Below, piece by piece: positions 42,367 to 54,300 of a stretch of DNA of 64,000 nucleotides. Under the pieces are notes generated by a model that did no database searches, had not been told where the DNA came from, and saw only the letters and a program-made list of their open reading frames with translations. The stretch is taken from positions 1,302,001-1,366,000 of the forward strand of contig NZ_MBQE01000001.1 in assembly GCF_001696535.1 (NCBI RefSeq), in the 5' to 3' direction. The number at the start of each line of letters is the position of its first letter. Positions within the stretch are counted from its first letter, which is position 1. The stretch is from Stappia indica. GTDB taxonomy: Bacteria; Pseudomonadota; Alphaproteobacteria; Rhizobiales; Stappiaceae. Both the position numbers and the translations under genes were made by a program.

Positions 42367-43274
42367 GCATTGCCTCCCGAGCGCTTGGCGCCCCGCGACT
42401 TGGTTTCGGCGTTGCGGCGCTCGATCGCCTCGTCGCTCATCCGCACGACCACCCGGTCGGGCAGGCGGATGTCGACGACGGTGATGTCGCGGGTCAGCAG
42501 GCCGTTGTCTGCGTCCATGCGGACCAGATCGGAGAGCGCGCGGCCCACATCCGTTTCCGGCAGGCGCACGGTCAGACCGTTTTCCAGCAGCAGGTCCCAG
42601 CGTCGGTCGGAGACGAGGCGCGCAGCGCGCACCCGCGCCCGCAGCTCCGGCACCTTCTCCAGCGCCGTCAGGATCTCGGCGCCGCGATACTGCGCGCCGT
42701 GACCGACCAGCATCAACAGGTTGGCGTAGCGCCCGTCGACATCGTCGCTGATCACCTGCCCCTTGGCATCGATCACGGACAGGCTGTTGCCGCGCTGCCA
42801 GAGCGCGAAGGCCTCGCGCTCGTCGATGCGCACCTGCAGCGTGCCCGGATACAGCTTCTGCACCGACACGGTCTCGATCCACGGGATGCGGGCCAGCCGC
42901 TCGCGCGCCGCCGAGGCGTCGAACAGGGCGAGCGAGGTGCCCTGCTCGATCTCCAGCGCTTCCAGGATCTCGAACTCGGTCGTCTCGCGCTGGCCGGACA
43001 GCTTAACGGCCTCGATCTCGAATCCGGCCGCCGAGGTAAGTGATTCGCTCACCGTGCGGGCATATCCGCCCACCGCCAAGGCATAGAAAATGGTGGCGGA
43101 CAGGAACACCAGCGCGCCGGCCGTGCCCGTCCACTCCGGAAGATCCTGCAGGATGCCGGCCGCGCGCCACAGGGGGCGGCGGTGCAAACGGGGCACGCCG
43201 CGACCGCGCGGCGCCAGCGCCGCTTCGATCGGCAGGACCATGTCCTCACCCCGTTTTGCCTTCATCGTCCGCAA
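42363..43274 (-). CDS. ftsQ: Cell division protein FtsQ
   Basis: 303 residues. A basic cytoplasmic N-terminus ([13 protein letters not shown]) is followed by one membrane helix (about 50-72, [20 protein letters not shown]). A POTRA domain follows ([20 protein letters not shown] through [19 protein letters not shown]), then the beta domain. FtsQ links FtsL/FtsB with the rest of the divisome. It overlaps ddl by 13 bases and ftsA by 4. Confidence 0.93.
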   Translation of the reverse strand: MRTMKAKRGEDMVLPIEAALAPRGRGVPRLHRRPLWRAAGILQDLPEWTGTAGALVFLSATIFYALAVGGYARTVSESLTSAAGFEIEAVKLSGQRETTEFEILEALEIEQGTSLALFDASAARERLARIPWIETVSVQKLYPGTLQVRIDEREAFALWQRGNSLSVIDAKGQVISDDVDGRYANLLMLVGHGAQYRGAEILTALEKVPELRARVRAARLVSDRRWDLLLENGLTVRLPETDVGRALSDLVRMDADNGLLTRDITVVDIRLPDRVVVRMSDEAIERRNAETKSRGAKRSGGNA

Positions 43275-44191
43275 CTTGCGTCCTCCACCAACCAGCTGGT
43301 CAGCTCTTCGTAAGAGTGTCCCGCATGTGCCGCGATCTCGGGCACGAGCGAGGTTTCCGTCATTCCGGGCTGAGTGTTCACTTCAAGACAGATCAGTTCG
43401 CCGCCGCCGCCGGGCTGTTCGTCGAAGCGGAAGTCAGCCCGCGTCACGCCCTTGCAACCGAGTGCCTGATGCGCCCGTAGGCTAAGTTTCTGTACTTCTT
43501 GGTAAACAAATGGTGAAATTTCGGCCGGCAGGATGTGTTGTGATCCGCCGGGCGCATATTTCGCGTCAAAATCGTAGAAACCGTGTCCCAGCGGCATCAC
43601 TTCGGTGACCCCCAGCGCCACATTTCCCATGACCGCGCAGGTCAGCTCGCGCCCCGGCACGTACCGCTCGATCATCACCATGTCGCCATAGGGCCAGTCG
43701 TCGCGGAACAGTTCCTGCGGCGGATGCGGAGCGTTTTCCTTGACGATCAGGACCCCGTAGGACGAGCCCTCTCGCACCGGTTTGGCGACGTAGGGCGGGC
43801 TCATCACATGTTCGCGAGCCGCCGCCATCCTGTGGACGACCTTGTGCTCTGCGACCGGAATGCCGACCGCCTTCATCACCGCCTTGGCCTTCTGCTTGTC
43901 CATGGCAAGAGCAGAGGCCGCGACGCCCGAATGGGTGTAGGGAATGCCGAGGATCTCCAGCACGCCCTGGATGCAGCCGTCCTCGCCGAACGGCCCGTGC
44001 AGCGCGTTGAAGGCAACGTCCGGGCGCAGCTCGGCAAGCACCGCGGCGATGTCGCGCTGCACGTCGATCCGCGTCACCCGGTAGCCGGCGCGCTCCAGCG
44101 CGGCCGCACAGCCCTCGCCAGACTTCAGGCTCACCGAGCGTTCGGCCGACCAGCCGCCCATCAGGACCGCGACATGCTTGCGTTCAGCCAT
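43262..44191 (-). CDS. ddl: D-alanine--D-alanine ligase
   Basis: 309 residues from the ATG at 44191 ([20 protein letters not shown]), which overlaps the end of murB by eight bases. An ATP-grasp enzyme making D-Ala-D-Ala for Mur[21 protein letters not shown] binds D-Ala. [14 protein letters not shown] is the ATP-grasp loop, [20 protein letters not shown] holds the Mg ligands, and [16 protein letters not shown] closes the site. The length equals that of DdlB. Confidence 0.95.
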   Translation of the reverse strand: MAERKHVAVLMGGWSAERSVSLKSGEGCAAALERAGYRVTRIDVQRDIAAVLAELRPDVAFNALHGPFGEDGCIQGVLEILGIPYTHSGVAASALAMDKQKAKAVMKAVGIPVAEHKVVHRMAAAREHVMSPPYVAKPVREGSSYGVLIVKENAPHPPQELFRDDWPYGDMVMIERYVPGRELTCAVMGNVALGVTEVMPLGHGFYDFDAKYAPGGSQHILPAEISPFVYQEVQKLSLRAHQALGCKGVTRADFRFDEQPGGGGELICLEVNTQPGMTETSLVPEIAAHAGHSYEELTSWLVEDASCGR

Positions 44192-45167
44192 CGCTTGCCG
44201 CCTCCGCGATCCGCTTGCCGAGGAAGGGCTCGACGCTCTCGCCGCCAGCCCACACGCCGAGCCGCTTGATCTCCCATTCCAGGGCGATACCGCTGGTCTC
44301 CAGCACCCGCGCACGCACCGTCTCGCCCAGCAACTCCAGATCGTGACCGGTGGCCTCGCCGGTGTTGATCATGAAGTTGCAATGCATGTCCGACATCCGC
44401 GCGCCGCCGATCTGCAACCCGCGGCAGCCGGCCGCGTCGACCAGCTTCCAGGCCGAGTGCCCCGGAGGGTTCTTGAAGGTCGAGCCGCCGGTCTTCTCGC
44501 GGATCGGCTGCGCCGCTTCCCGGTGGGCGTTGACCTCGGCCATTTCCTGGCGGATCGCCTCGCGCTCGCGCGGTTCGCCGCGAAACAGCGCCTGCGTGAA
44601 GATCGTGTCGCCGGGCTGCTCGCTGTGCCGATAGCGATAGGCCATGTCGTCGCGGCTCAGTCGCACGATCTCGCCCGCCCGCGTCACGCCGGTCAGCTCC
44701 ACCATCACCTCGGCGGTCTCGCTGCCATGCGCGCCGGCATTCATCCTCAACGCACCGCCGATGCCGCCGGGAATGCCCGCGTAGAAGGCGAACCCGCCCT
44801 GCCCGGCGTCCGCCGCCGCCTCGGCAAGCCGCTTGTCCGGCACCGCGGCGCCCGCGCGGATCGCCCCGTCTTCCTCGACCTCGACCGAGCCGAAGCCCTT
44901 CGCCGCAAGCCGCACGACGACGCCCTCGATGCCGCCGTCGCGCACCAGCAGGTTCGACCCCAGGCCCACCGGCAGCACCGGGATCTCCTGCGGCAGGGCC
45001 TTCAGGAACAGCGCCAGATCGTCGGTGTCGGCCGGCTGGAACATCAGCTGCGCCGGTCCGCCGACGCGGAACCAGGTCACGGCCGACAGCGGCTGGTTCG
45101 GCGTCAGCCGTCCGCGCAGCCCGATCCGGTCGAGACCGTGACGGGCAACGAGGTCGGGCCAGCTCAT
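44184..45167 (-). CDS. murB: UDP-N-acetylmuramate dehydrogenase
   Basis: 327 residues from the ATG at 45167, overlapping the murC stop (ATGA). It reduces UDP-GlcNAc-enolpyruvate to UDP-MurNAc with NADPH and FAD. FAD-binding motifs: [32 protein letters not shown] and [19 protein letters not shown]. The catalytic Ser is in [20 protein letters not shown] and the Glu near the C-terminus (LEWEIKRLG). The open frame extends 28 codons upstream into murC. Confidence 0.95.
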   Translation of the reverse strand: MSWPDLVARHGLDRIGLRGRLTPNQPLSAVTWFRVGGPAQLMFQPADTDDLALFLKALPQEIPVLPVGLGSNLLVRDGGIEGVVVRLAAKGFGSVEVEEDGAIRAGAAVPDKRLAEAAADAGQGGFAFYAGIPGGIGGALRMNAGAHGSETAEVMVELTGVTRAGEIVRLSRDDMAYRYRHSEQPGDTIFTQALFRGEPREREAIRQEMAEVNAHREAAQPIREKTGGSTFKNPPGHSAWKLVDAAGCRGLQIGGARMSDMHCNFMINTGEATGHDLELLGETVRARVLETSGIALEWEIKRLGVWAGGESVEPFLGKRIAEAASDG

Positions 45168-46585
45168 GCCCCGCCCCCTGACTTGCGGGCGGCGATCAGC
45201 TTCTCGGGAAGGGCCTGCGCCCATTGCGAGATGTTGCCGGCGCCAAGGCACACCACGTAGTCGCCGGGCTCGGCGATGCGCGCCACGGTCGCCGCCAGCT
45301 CTTCCTCGCCGCCGATCGCATGCACGCTGCGGTGGCCGCTGGCGCGGATGCCGTCGGCAAGGGCCGTATGGGTGATGCCCTCGCGCGGCGCCTCGCCGGC
45401 CGCATAGACCGGTGCGCAGACCACATGGTCGGCATCGTTGAAGCAGGTCGAGAAATCGTCGAACAGGCTCTCCAGGCGGCTGTAGCGGTGCGGCTGCACC
45501 ACCGCGACCACCTTGCCCGGCGCAACCGCGCGGGCCGCGGCCAGAACGGCGCGGATCTCCACCGGATGATGGCCGTAATCGTCGAACACCTCGATCCCGT
45601 CGGCGCTGCCGGTATGGGTGAAGCGCCGCTTCACGCCGCGGAACGCCGCAAGGCCCTTGCGGATCTGGTCGCCGTCGAGACCAAGCTTCCAGGCAACGGC
45701 AATGGCCGCCGTCGCGTTGGAGACGTTATGCAGCCCAGGCATCGGCAGGGTGATGTTCTCGATCACCTGCGTGGTGCCGGCGATGCGGTCGCGGATCTCC
45801 ACCTTGAAGACCGAATTCGCGCCCTCGGTCGTCAGGTCGAAGAAGCGCACGTCCGCCTGACGGTTCTGGCCGTAGGTGATGACCTGGCGGTCCTCGATGC
45901 GTCCGACCATCGCCTGCACTTCCGGATGGTCCAGGCACATCACGGCAAAGCCGTAGAACGGGACGTTCTCGACGAATTGCAGGAAAGCGTCGCGCACCCC
46001 GTCGAAATTGCCGTAGTGGTCGAGGTGCTCGGGGTCGATATTCGTGACCACCGCGATGTCGGCCGGCAGCTTGACGAAGGTGCCGTCGGACTCGTCCGCC
46101 TCCACCACCATCCAGTCGCCCTGCCCCATGCGGGCATTGGTGCCGTAGGCATTGATGATGCCTCCGTTGATCACCGTCGGGTCCAGCCCGCCGGCATCCA
46201 GCACCGCCGCAATGATCGAGGTCGTCGTCGTCTTGCCGTGGGTGCCTCCGATGGCGATGGCCTGCTTGAAGCGCATCAACTCGGCCAGCATCTCGGCGCG
46301 CCGCACCACGGGCAGGAAGCGCTCGCGCGCCGCCACCAGTTCCGGATTGTCGCGCTTGATCGCCGAGGACACCACGACGACGCGCGCCTCGCCGAGATTG
46401 CCGGCATCGTGGCCGACCTTCACCTCGATGCCCTTGTCGCGCAGCCGCTTGACGTTGGCGCTGTCGGAGACGTCGGAGCCCTGCACGGTATAGCCGAGCG
46501 TGTGCAGCACCTCGGCGATGCCGCTCATGCCGATACCGCCGATGCCGATGAAATGAACCGGACCGAGGTCCTGGGGCATCTTCAT
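45164..46585 (-). CDS. murC: UDP-N-acetylmuramate--L-alanine ligase
   Basis: 473 residues from the ATG at 46585, overlapping the murG stop (ATGA). N-terminal UDP-binding motif [20 protein letters not shown]-loop [14 protein letters not shown], the Mur-ligase HPG-type segment [11 protein letters not shown], and the C-terminal [15 protein letters not shown] and [11 protein letters not shown]. It adds the first amino acid (L-Ala) of the stem peptide. Confidence 0.96.
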   Translation of the reverse strand: MKMPQDLGPVHFIGIGGIGMSGIAEVLHTLGYTVQGSDVSDSANVKRLRDKGIEVKVGHDAGNLGEARVVVVSSAIKRDNPELVAARERFLPVVRRAEMLAELMRFKQAIAIGGTHGKTTTTSIIAAVLDAGGLDPTVINGGIINAYGTNARMGQGDWMVVEADESDGTFVKLPADIAVVTNIDPEHLDHYGNFDGVRDAFLQFVENVPFYGFAVMCLDHPEVQAMVGRIEDRQVITYGQNRQADVRFFDLTTEGANSVFKVEIRDRIAGTTQVIENITLPMPGLHNVSNATAAIAVAWKLGLDGDQIRKGLAAFRGVKRRFTHTGSADGIEVFDDYGHHPVEIRAVLAAARAVAPGKVVAVVQPHRYSRLESLFDDFSTCFNDADHVVCAPVYAAGEAPREGITHTALADGIRASGHRSVHAIGGEEELAATVARIAEPGDYVVCLGAGNISQWAQALPEKLIAARKSGGGA

Positions 46586-47727
46586 GATGCGCTTCCCCCT
46601 TGATCGAGATGGGCCGCAAGGGCGCCGACAGGCGCTCCGCTCGCGACATGTTCCACGAGATCGGCCAGCCGGCCGACCGCGTCCGGGTGTCCTGCGGCAC
46701 GCGCCGCCTTCGCCGCCTCGGCAAGCCGCTCGGGCGCGGCCATCAGCTCGCCCAGCAGCGCCGCCAGCCGGTCGGCATCGAGATCCGCCTGTCTCACCGG
46801 CCAGGCACCGCCGGCCTTCGCCAGCACTTCCGCGTTGCGTCCCTGGTCGTTGTCCAGCGCATGCGGCAGCGGCACCAGCACCGAGGGCCGGCCGATCACC
46901 GACAGCTCGCTGACGCTTGAGGCGCCCGAGCGACACAGCACCAGATGCGCCCCGGCGATCCTCTCCGGCATGTCGGCGAAGAAGCTGGCGAGCTCCGCCT
47001 TGACGCCCAGCCGGTCGCAGGCCTCGCGCATGCGCTCCATATCCTCCGGCCGGCACTGCTGGACCAGCTCCAGCCGCGCCCGCTCTTCGGCCGTCATGCG
47101 CTCCAGCGCGCCGGGCATCGCATCGCTGAAGAAGCGCGCGCCCTGCGAGCCGCCGAACACCAGCAGTCGGAAGGCATCGCCCGGAGTTGCTGCCACATAG
47201 TCGCGCCCGCTCGCCGCGATCACCGCATCGCGCACCGGGTTGCCCGTGCGCACGGACTTTGCCGCAAACTGGCTGTCGTCGCCGTCGACCAGCGGAAAGC
47301 TCGTCGCAACCGCCGTTACCCGCCCGGCCAGCATCCGGTTGGCCCGGCCCATCACCGCATTGGCCTCGTGCAGCACGCTCGGCACCCGGCCGAGAAAGGC
47401 CGCGAACATCGGCGGAAAGGTCGGATAGCCGCCGAAGCCGACCACCGCGTCCGGGCGCAGGCGGGCGATGAGCCGCCGCGACTGCATCAGGCCCTTGCCC
47501 AGCTTCAGGGTAGTGCGGGCGAGCGCCACCGGCGACTTGCCGGACAGGGTCGCCGATGAGATCACATGCACGGCGCGCGCGGGAAAATCCTTGCCGAAGT
47601 CGCTGACGCGCGCATCGGTTGCCAGCTCCACCACATGGCCGCGGCGGCCGAGCTCGGCCGCCAGCGCCTGTGCGGGAAACAGGTGCCCGCCGGTGCCGCC
47701 GGCCGTGAGAAGGATGGTGCGCGCCAT
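46582..47727 (-). CDS. murG: UDP-GlcNAc--lipid I transferase MurG
   Basis: 381 residues from the ATG at 47727. The first G-loop is [59 protein letters not shown] and [13 protein letters not shown] are the MurG signatures. It forms lipid II at the cytoplasmic face of the membrane. Its start lies 11 bases after the ftsW stop; its own stop overlaps the murC start. Confidence 0.96.
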   Translation of the reverse strand: MARTILLTAGGTGGHLFPAQALAAELGRRGHVVELATDARVSDFGKDFPARAVHVISSATLSGKSPVALARTTLKLGKGLMQSRRLIARLRPDAVVGFGGYPTFPPMFAAFLGRVPSVLHEANAVMGRANRMLAGRVTAVATSFPLVDGDDSQFAAKSVRTGNPVRDAVIAASGRDYVAATPGDAFRLLVFGGSQGARFFSDAMPGALERMTAEERARLELVQQCRPEDMERMREACDRLGVKAELASFFADMPERIAGAHLVLCRSGASSVSELSVIGRPSVLVPLPHALDNDQGRNAEVLAKAGGAWPVRQADLDADRLAALLGELMAAPERLAEAAKAARAAGHPDAVGRLADLVEHVASGAPVGALAAHLDQGGSAS

Positions 47728-47738
47728 GGACCTGCCGC

Positions 47739-48896
47739 TCACGACAGATGCGCGGGCGACAGGCGCGAGACCACCACGCTGTCTGAGCGCGAGGCCTGCG
47801 GCCGCCGGCGGGTCAGCGCCAGCACGAAGCCCATGGAGATCGCCATCGCCAGCAGCGACGAGCCGCCATAGGAGATGAACGGCAACGTCATGCCCTTGGC
47901 CGGCATCAGATTGAGGTTCACCGCCATGTTGATTGCCGCCTGGATGCCGAACAGCACGATCAGGCCGGCCGTCGCCAGACGCCCGAACGGGTCGCTGTCC
48001 TGCGCGGCATGGCGCAGGCCCCGCAGCACCACGAAGGCAAAGACCAGCAGCAGCAGCAGGCAGACGATGATGCCGAATTCCTCGGCCGCCACCGCGAAGA
48101 TGAAGTCCGTATGGCTTTCCGGCAGGATCCGCTTGATCGTGCCCTCGCCCGGTCCCCGGCCGAACCAGGAGCCCGACACGAAGGCCTCGATGGCGCGGTC
48201 GATGTTGTAGGTGTCGCCCGCGCCCGGATCGAGAAAGCGGTCGACGCGGCTCTGCACGTGCGGCAGCATCATGTAGGCGGAGACGAGACCGCCGAAGCCC
48301 AGCACGCCGAGCGGCACGATGGCGAGCCACGACAACCCGTTGAGGAAGATCAGCGCCGCGAAGACCAGCGCGATCAGCATGGTCTGGCCGAAGTCCGGCT
48401 GCGCCACCAGCAGCGCCGCCGACATCACGAAGAGCAGCGTCGACAGCAGCGTGCCCGGCACTTCCGGCCGCCGCCCGCCTTCCGCCATCAGGAAGGAGGC
48501 GAGCACGATCAGCGCCGGCTTGAGGAATTCGGACGGCTGGATCGAGAAGCCGGCCATGTTGATCCAGCGCCGCGCGCCCTTGGCCTCCATGCCCACGAAC
48601 AGCGTCGCCACCATCATCACCATCGAGACGATGAACAGCGCCAGCGCCGCCCGGCGCACATAGCGCGGGCTCAGCGCCGAGATCGCCAGCATCAGGCCGA
48701 GCGCCGGCACCAGGAAGAAGGCCTGCCGCTTGATGAAGTGGTAGCTGTCGATGTTGAGCCGCTCGGCCACTGCCGGACTTGCCGCGAAGGACAGCACGAT
48801 GCCGCCGATCATCAGCACGATGAAGCCGGCCACCAGAAAGCGGTCGACGGTCCACAGCCACTCTGCGAAGGGGCTACGATCGGCACGACTGACCAT
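47739..48896 (-). CDS. ftsW: SEDS peptidoglycan polymerase FtsW
   Basis: 385 residues from the ATG at 48896, whose A is shared with the murD stop (TAATG). About ten membrane helices. Family motifs: [49 protein letters not shown] and [19 protein letters not shown]. It polymerises lipid II at the septum together with FtsI. Confidence 0.95.
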   Translation of the reverse strand: MVSRADRSPFAEWLWTVDRFLVAGFIVLMIGGIVLSFAASPAVAERLNIDSYHFIKRQAFFLVPALGLMLAISALSPRYVRRAALALFIVSMVMMVATLFVGMEAKGARRWINMAGFSIQPSEFLKPALIVLASFLMAEGGRRPEVPGTLLSTLLFVMSAALLVAQPDFGQTMLIALVFAALIFLNGLSWLAIVPLGVLGFGGLVSAYMMLPHVQSRVDRFLDPGAGDTYNIDRAIEAFVSGSWFGRGPGEGTIKRILPESHTDFIFAVAAEEFGIIVCLLLLLVFAFVVLRGLRHAAQDSDPFGRLATAGLIVLFGIQAAINMAVNLNLMPAKGMTLPFISYGGSSLLAMAISMGFVLALTRRRPQASRSDSVVVSRLSPAHLS

Positions 48897-50296
48897 TACG
48901 CGACCTCCTGTCCGCCCTGCTGCGGGACGATCCCGCGCACGGCCTCGGCAAATGCCCGTCCCCGGGCCTCGAAATTGGGAAACTGGTCGAAGGAGGCGCA
49001 GGCCGGCGACAGCAGCACCACCGGCTCGTCCGCCCGGTCCTGCGCCGCATCGCGCGCCGCCGCGGCAACGGCAGCCTCCAGCGTGCCGGACATCTGCGTC
49101 TCGACATGGCCGGCCAGCGTCGCCGCGAAGTCGTCCGCCGCCTCGCCGATCAGATAGGCCCTGGCGATCCGGTCGAACCAGGGGCGCAGGCTCTCGATGC
49201 CGCCCGCCTTGGCGCGGCCGCCGGCGATCCAGTAGATGCGCGAATAGCTGGCCAGCGCCCGCTCGGCCGCATCGGCATTGGTCGCCTTGCTGTCGTTGAC
49301 GAAGAGCACCCGCCCCGCGCGGGCGACCATCTCCATGCGATGGGCAAGGCCGGGAAAGCTGGCGAGCCCGGCGCGGATCTCGTCGGCGGACAGCCCGAGG
49401 GCGAGGCACGCGGCCACTGCCGCGCAGGCGTTCTGCGCATTGTGCGAGCCGCGCAGCGACAGGATCGGCGCAAGGTCGGCGAACACGCTCTGCGCGCCGC
49501 CCTCGTCGAGCCGCAGCACGCTGCCTTCCGCGTGGATGCCGTCGGCCACCGGATGCCGGGCGCTGATCCGGCGAACGGGCGTGCCGGCGCGCTCCGCCCG
49601 GTCGGCGACCGCCGCGCTGATCGCATCGTCGACGCCGACCACCGCAAGGCGGCTGCCGGCGATCAGCCGTTCCTTGACAGCGGCGTAATGCTCCAGCGTG
49701 CCGTGCCGGTCGAGATGGTCCGGCGTGATGTTGAGCAGGATGCCGACTGACGGGTCGATCGAGGGCGCAAGGTCGATCTGGTAGGACGAGCACTCGATCA
49801 CGTGGATGCGCGAGAGGGCCGGCTCGGCCAGTTCCAGGATCGGCACGCCGATATTGCCGCCCATCTGGGCATCACGGCCGGCGGATTTCAGGATGTGGGA
49901 GATCAGCGCGGTCGTCGTCGACTTGCCGTTGGTGCCGGTGATGGCGACCAGCGGCGCGTCAGGGGCGACCCGCCGGCGCTCACGCAGGAACAGCTCGACA
50001 TCGCCGATCACCTCGACGCCGTGCTCACGGGCGAGCTCGACGCTCCAGTGCGGCTGCGGATGGGTCAGCGGCACGCCCGGCGCCAACACCAGCGCGGCGA
50101 ACTGCGACCAGTCCTCCAGGCGCAGGTCCGCCACCTGAAGACCCACCTTGCGTGCGGCCTCGCGCCCTGCCTCGCCGTCGTCGAAGCACACGGGCACGGC
50201 GCCGCCGGCTGCAAGCGCGCGCGCCGTCGCCAGCCCCGATCCGCCGAGACCGAAGACCGCAACGCGTTTGCCCCTGAATCCGCTGACCGCGATCAT
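48896..50296 (-). CDS. murD: UDP-MurNAc-L-alanine--D-glutamate ligase
   Basis: 466 residues. N-terminal Rossmann motif [21 protein letters not shown]-loop [52 protein letters not shown] and the C-terminal [16 protein letters not shown]. It adds D-Glu. Four bases separate it from mraY upstream, and it shares one base with ftsW. Confidence 0.96.
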   Translation of the reverse strand: MIAVSGFRGKRVAVFGLGGSGLATARALAAGGAVPVCFDDGEAGREAARKVGLQVADLRLEDWSQFAALVLAPGVPLTHPQPHWSVELAREHGVEVIGDVELFLRERRRVAPDAPLVAITGTNGKSTTTALISHILKSAGRDAQMGGNIGVPILELAEPALSRIHVIECSSYQIDLAPSIDPSVGILLNITPDHLDRHGTLEHYAAVKERLIAGSRLAVVGVDDAISAAVADRAERAGTPVRRISARHPVADGIHAEGSVLRLDEGGAQSVFADLAPILSLRGSHNAQNACAAVAACLALGLSADEIRAGLASFPGLAHRMEMVARAGRVLFVNDSKATNADAAERALASYSRIYWIAGGRAKAGGIESLRPWFDRIARAYLIGEAADDFAATLAGHVETQMSGTLEAAVAAAARDAAQDRADEPVVLLSPACASFDQFPNFEARGRAFAEAVRGIVPQQGGQEVA

Positions 50297-50300
50297 GACC

Positions 50301-51386
50301 TCACCTCAGCTTCAGCGTGGCGAGACCGACCAGGGCGAGAACCACGGCGATGATCCAGAAGCGGATCACCACCTGGCTTTCGGTCCAGCCCAGATGCTCG
50401 AAGTGATGGTGGATCGGCGCCATCTTGAAGACGCGCTTGCCGGTGAGCTTGAACGAGGCGACCTGCACGATCACCGAGATCGCCTCCAGCACGAACAGGC
50501 CGCCGATGATCGCCAGCACGATCTCGTGCTTGGTCGCAACCGCGATGGAGCCGATCATGCCGCCGAGCGCCAGCGAGCCGGTGTCGCCCATGAAGATCGC
50601 CGCCGGCGGGGCGTTGAACCACAGGAAGCCGAGGCCCGCGCCGATCACAGCGCCGCACAGCACGGCCAGCTCGCCGGTGCCGGGCACATGGTGGATCTGC
50701 AGGTAGTCGGCAAAGACCGCGTTGCCCGACAGGTAGGCGATCAGGCCGAAGGAGGCCGAGGCGATCATCACCGGCACGATGGCGAGGCCGTCGAGGCCGT
50801 CGGTGAGGTTCACCGCATTGCCCGCACCCACCACCACGAAGGCGGCGAAGGGAATGAAGAAGATGCCGAGGTTGAACGCCAGGTCCTTGAAGAACGGAAA
50901 GCCGATCGAGGTGCCGTGCGCGCCGACTTCCAGCAGCGTCACGCACCAGGCGGCAAGACCGGCGATCAGGAACTCGAGACCCAGCCGGCTGCGGCCGCTG
51001 AAGCCCTTGTGCGAGGCCTTGGTGACCTTGAGATAGTCGTCGTAGAAGCCGATGGCGCCGAAGCCCACCGTCACGCCCAGCACGATCCAGGTGTAGGGAT
51101 TGGCAAGGTTCGCCCACAGCAGCGTTGCGACGATCATGCCCGACAGGATCATCAGGCCGCCCATCGTCGGCGTGCCCTTCTTGGTCAGCAGATGGCTCTG
51201 CGGGCCGTCCGCGCGGATCGGCTGGCCGTGGCCCTGCCGCAGGCGCAGCGAGGAGATGATCATCGGGCCGAACAGGAAGATGAACAGCAGCGCGGTCATG
51301 ATGGCGCCGCCGGTCCGGAACGTGATGTATCGGAACACGTTCAGTGCCGAGAACTGGTCGGCAAATTCCACGAGGAAATAAAGCAT
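50301..51386 (-). CDS. mraY: Phospho-MurNAc-pentapeptide translocase MraY
   Basis: 361 residues from the ATG at 51386. Ten membrane helices are expected. Catalytic motifs: [20 protein letters not shown] (DDxxK), [13 protein letters not shown] and [12 protein letters not shown], with [16 protein letters not shown] at the C-terminal loop. It transfers phospho-MurNAc-pentapeptide, the product of MurF, to undecaprenyl phosphate. It starts eight bases after the murE-murF stop. Confidence 0.96.
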   Translation of the reverse strand: MLYFLVEFADQFSALNVFRYITFRTGGAIMTALLFIFLFGPMIISSLRLRQGHGQPIRADGPQSHLLTKKGTPTMGGLMILSGMIVATLLWANLANPYTWIVLGVTVGFGAIGFYDDYLKVTKASHKGFSGRSRLGLEFLIAGLAAWCVTLLEVGAHGTSIGFPFFKDLAFNLGIFFIPFAAFVVVGAGNAVNLTDGLDGLAIVPVMIASASFGLIAYLSGNAVFADYLQIHHVPGTGELAVLCGAVIGAGLGFLWFNAPPAAIFMGDTGSLALGGMIGSIAVATKHEIVLAIIGGLFVLEAISVIVQVASFKLTGKRVFKMAPIHHHFEHLGWTESQVVIRFWIIAVVLALVGLATLKLR

Positions 51387-51394
51387 CGGCGTTC

Positions 51395-54300
51395 CTATTC
51401 GGCCCCGTCGTCTTCGACGGGGAAATCGCGTTTGAGGGCCTCGACCAGCGGCCCCATGCGGGTGCCGAGCGAGCCCTTGATCATGATGACGTCGCCCGGA
51501 CGGATATCCTCCAGGAGCAGCGGCTTCAGGCCGGCCGCTTCCTCGGAATAGGCGCCGCGCTGGTGTTTCGGCAGCAGCTCCCACAGCGCGTGCATGCGCG
51601 GGCCTGCGCAGTAGACGAGATCCGCACCGGATTCGGCAACAGGCCGGTTGAGCGCGGCATGCAGCTGCAACTCGGCCTCGCCCAGCTCCAGCATGTCGCC
51701 GATCACCGCGATACGGCGGCCGTTCCGCTCGATCGGGGTTTCCTTCAGCAGATTGAGCGCGGCGCGCATCGAGGCGGGATTGGCGTTGTAGCTCTCGTCG
51801 ATCAGCGTCGCGCGGCCGTTCGGCAGCTTCAGAACCGCCTGCTCGCCGCGCCCCTTGGGTGCGCGGAAGGCGGCCAGCGCCATGCCGGCCCGGGCGAGAT
51901 CGCCGCCCAGTTCCGCCACCGCGCCCAGCACGACGAGGCTGTTGTTGACCAGGTGCACGCCCGGCGCGCCGACCTTGTAGGTGATCTGCTGGTCGAACAC
52001 ATGGCCGGAGATCGAGCTGCAGCCCGTCTGCAGCGACACGCGCTCGGCCTGAACATCCGCAGGTCCCTGCTGCCCGAACGTGGCGATGCGGCGCACGCCG
52101 GCGGCCTTGGCCAGATAGGTCAGCAGGTCGAACTGGTTGTTGTCGCGGTTGAGCAGCGCCAGCCCGCCCGGCTCCAGCCCGAGGAAGATCTCGCCCTTGG
52201 CCTGCGCGATGCGCTCGACCGAGCCGAAGAACTCCAGATGCACCGCCTCCACCGTGGTGATCGCCACCACATGCGGGCGAACCATCTGCACCAGCGGCGT
52301 GATCTCGCCGGCGTGGTTCATGCCGATCTCGAAGACGCCGAATTCGGTGTCCGCCGGCATGCGCGCCAGCGTCAGCGGCACGCCCCAGTGGTTGTTGAAC
52401 GAGGCAACCGGCGCATGGGTGCGCCCGGACGGCGACAGCGCCAGCTTCAACATGTCCTTGGTGCTGGTCTTGCCGACCGAGCCGGTCACCGCGACGATGC
52501 GGGCGCGGCTGCGGGCGCGCGAGGCCCGGCCGAGATCGCGCAGCGCCTCCAGCGGGTCCTCGACGACCAGATAGCGCCCCTGCGACGGCAGCTTGTCTGC
52601 ACGCTCGCGCGCGACGATGGCAAGCGCGGCCCCCGCCTCGCAGGCCTTGGCCGCAAAGTCGTGCCCGTCGAACCGATCTCCGGCAATCGCCACGAAGGCC
52701 TCTCCGGCGGCGATGCTGCGGCTGTCGATGGAAACACCTGTGATGTCCGGAATATCCGCGCCGCGCAGGTCGCCGCCCGTCGCCTCGACCATTTCGTCCA
52801 GATACCACAGCGGCCGGTCGGGCTCGGCCTCCACCGGCTCGCCGGAAACCGGTGCCGGCTTGACCACCTGGGCGGCGGGCGCCGTGAACGAGGGCACGGC
52901 CGGCGCGACGAAGGCCGGATGCACGGCCGCCGTGGCGGGCGCAGGGGCTGTCGCCGGCTCTGCCGTTTCCTGAAGCTCGGAGACGGGCTCGCGATCTTCA
53001 TCCTGCGCGTCGGCGGGCTCGGCGTCCGCGTCCGCCTCATCCTCTTCGTCGGCGACCGAAAGCCACTCGGTCTCCGCCGACGGCTCGTCCGCCGGCGCAT
53101 CCTCATCGCTCTGCGTCTCGAGCGCCTCGACCTCGTCCGTCAGCGCGTCTGCGCCGCCAAAAATGTCGTCGTCGACCTCAGGTGCCGTCTCGGCGGGCTT
53201 GCGCTCGTCGTCGAACTCATCGTCGTCGACAAGGTCCTCGGCCAGACTCTCCTCAAGCTCGCGCTCGCCGATCCCGTCCTCGGCTGTCTCGTCTTCGGCT
53301 GCCTCGTCCTCGGCTATGTCAGGCTCGTCCGCCGGATCGGACAGACCCAGAAGATCCTCCTCGCTGAGGCTGATTCCCGGAAAGCCCCTGCTCTCCGGTT
53401 CGTCCTCGGCCAGCAGATCGTCCTCGTCCGCTGCTGCCTGCGGCTCGTCATCCATCAGGTCGTCAGCCGGCAGATCGTCTTCGCTCAACCCGTCATCAAG
53501 CGGCTCGTCGTCGGACAGCTCGTCTTCGGCGACATCTTCCTCGACCGAGGTTTCGTCAGCGAGCTCCTCGCCAAGCAGGTCCTCGTCGGCCAAGTCTTCG
53601 CCCAGCAGGTCCTCGCCAGAAACGTCCTCGTCGGCAGTCTCGTCTGCGGCCAGCTCGACATGCAGCGCATCCGCCTCGTCGGAAAGCTCGTGCTCCGGCG
53701 CATCGTCGGCGCTGCGGTCCTCTTCCTCGAAGAGGTCGTTCAGCAGGTCGTCCTCGGACAGCTCCAGGTGAAGCCCGCCTTCCGCGCCGTCCGCTTCGAT
53801 TTCGTCGGCCGCGTCAGGCATATCATCGGAAAGCTCGTCCCCGTCCGCCCGTTCGAAGTTCTCGACGAACGCCTGTTCCAGCGCGCCGTCGAGATCGAAA
53901 CCCGCATCGCCGCCGAGATCGATGCCGCCGTCTTCGGCCGCGTCGAACAGCGCGCTTTCGGCCATCGCCTCGATCGCCTCGCGCGCGACCTCGTGATCGG
54001 AGAAGGGCAACACCTGGTCGCCGACGATCTGGCCCGGCTCATGGCCCTTGCCGGCGATGCACAGCACGTCGCCCGGCTGCAGCATGCCGATGGCCGCTTC
54101 GATGGCGTCGCGCCGGTCGCCGATCTCCAGCGCCTCCGGGGCCCCGTCCATCACTTCGGCGCGGATCTTCGCCGGGTCTTCGCTGCGCGGATTGTCGTCG
54201 GTGACGATGACGATGTCGGCCTGCCGCGCCGCTGCCTGCCCCATCAGCGGGCGCTTGCCCGGATCGCGGTCGCCGCCAGCACCGAACACGGCGATCAGCC

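Noticed and set aside
53163-53771. A serine-rich 202-codon plus-strand frame opposite the acidic linker
   Set aside because: It arises from reading the complement of GAC/GAG/GAT-rich DNA; no start signal or independent support.
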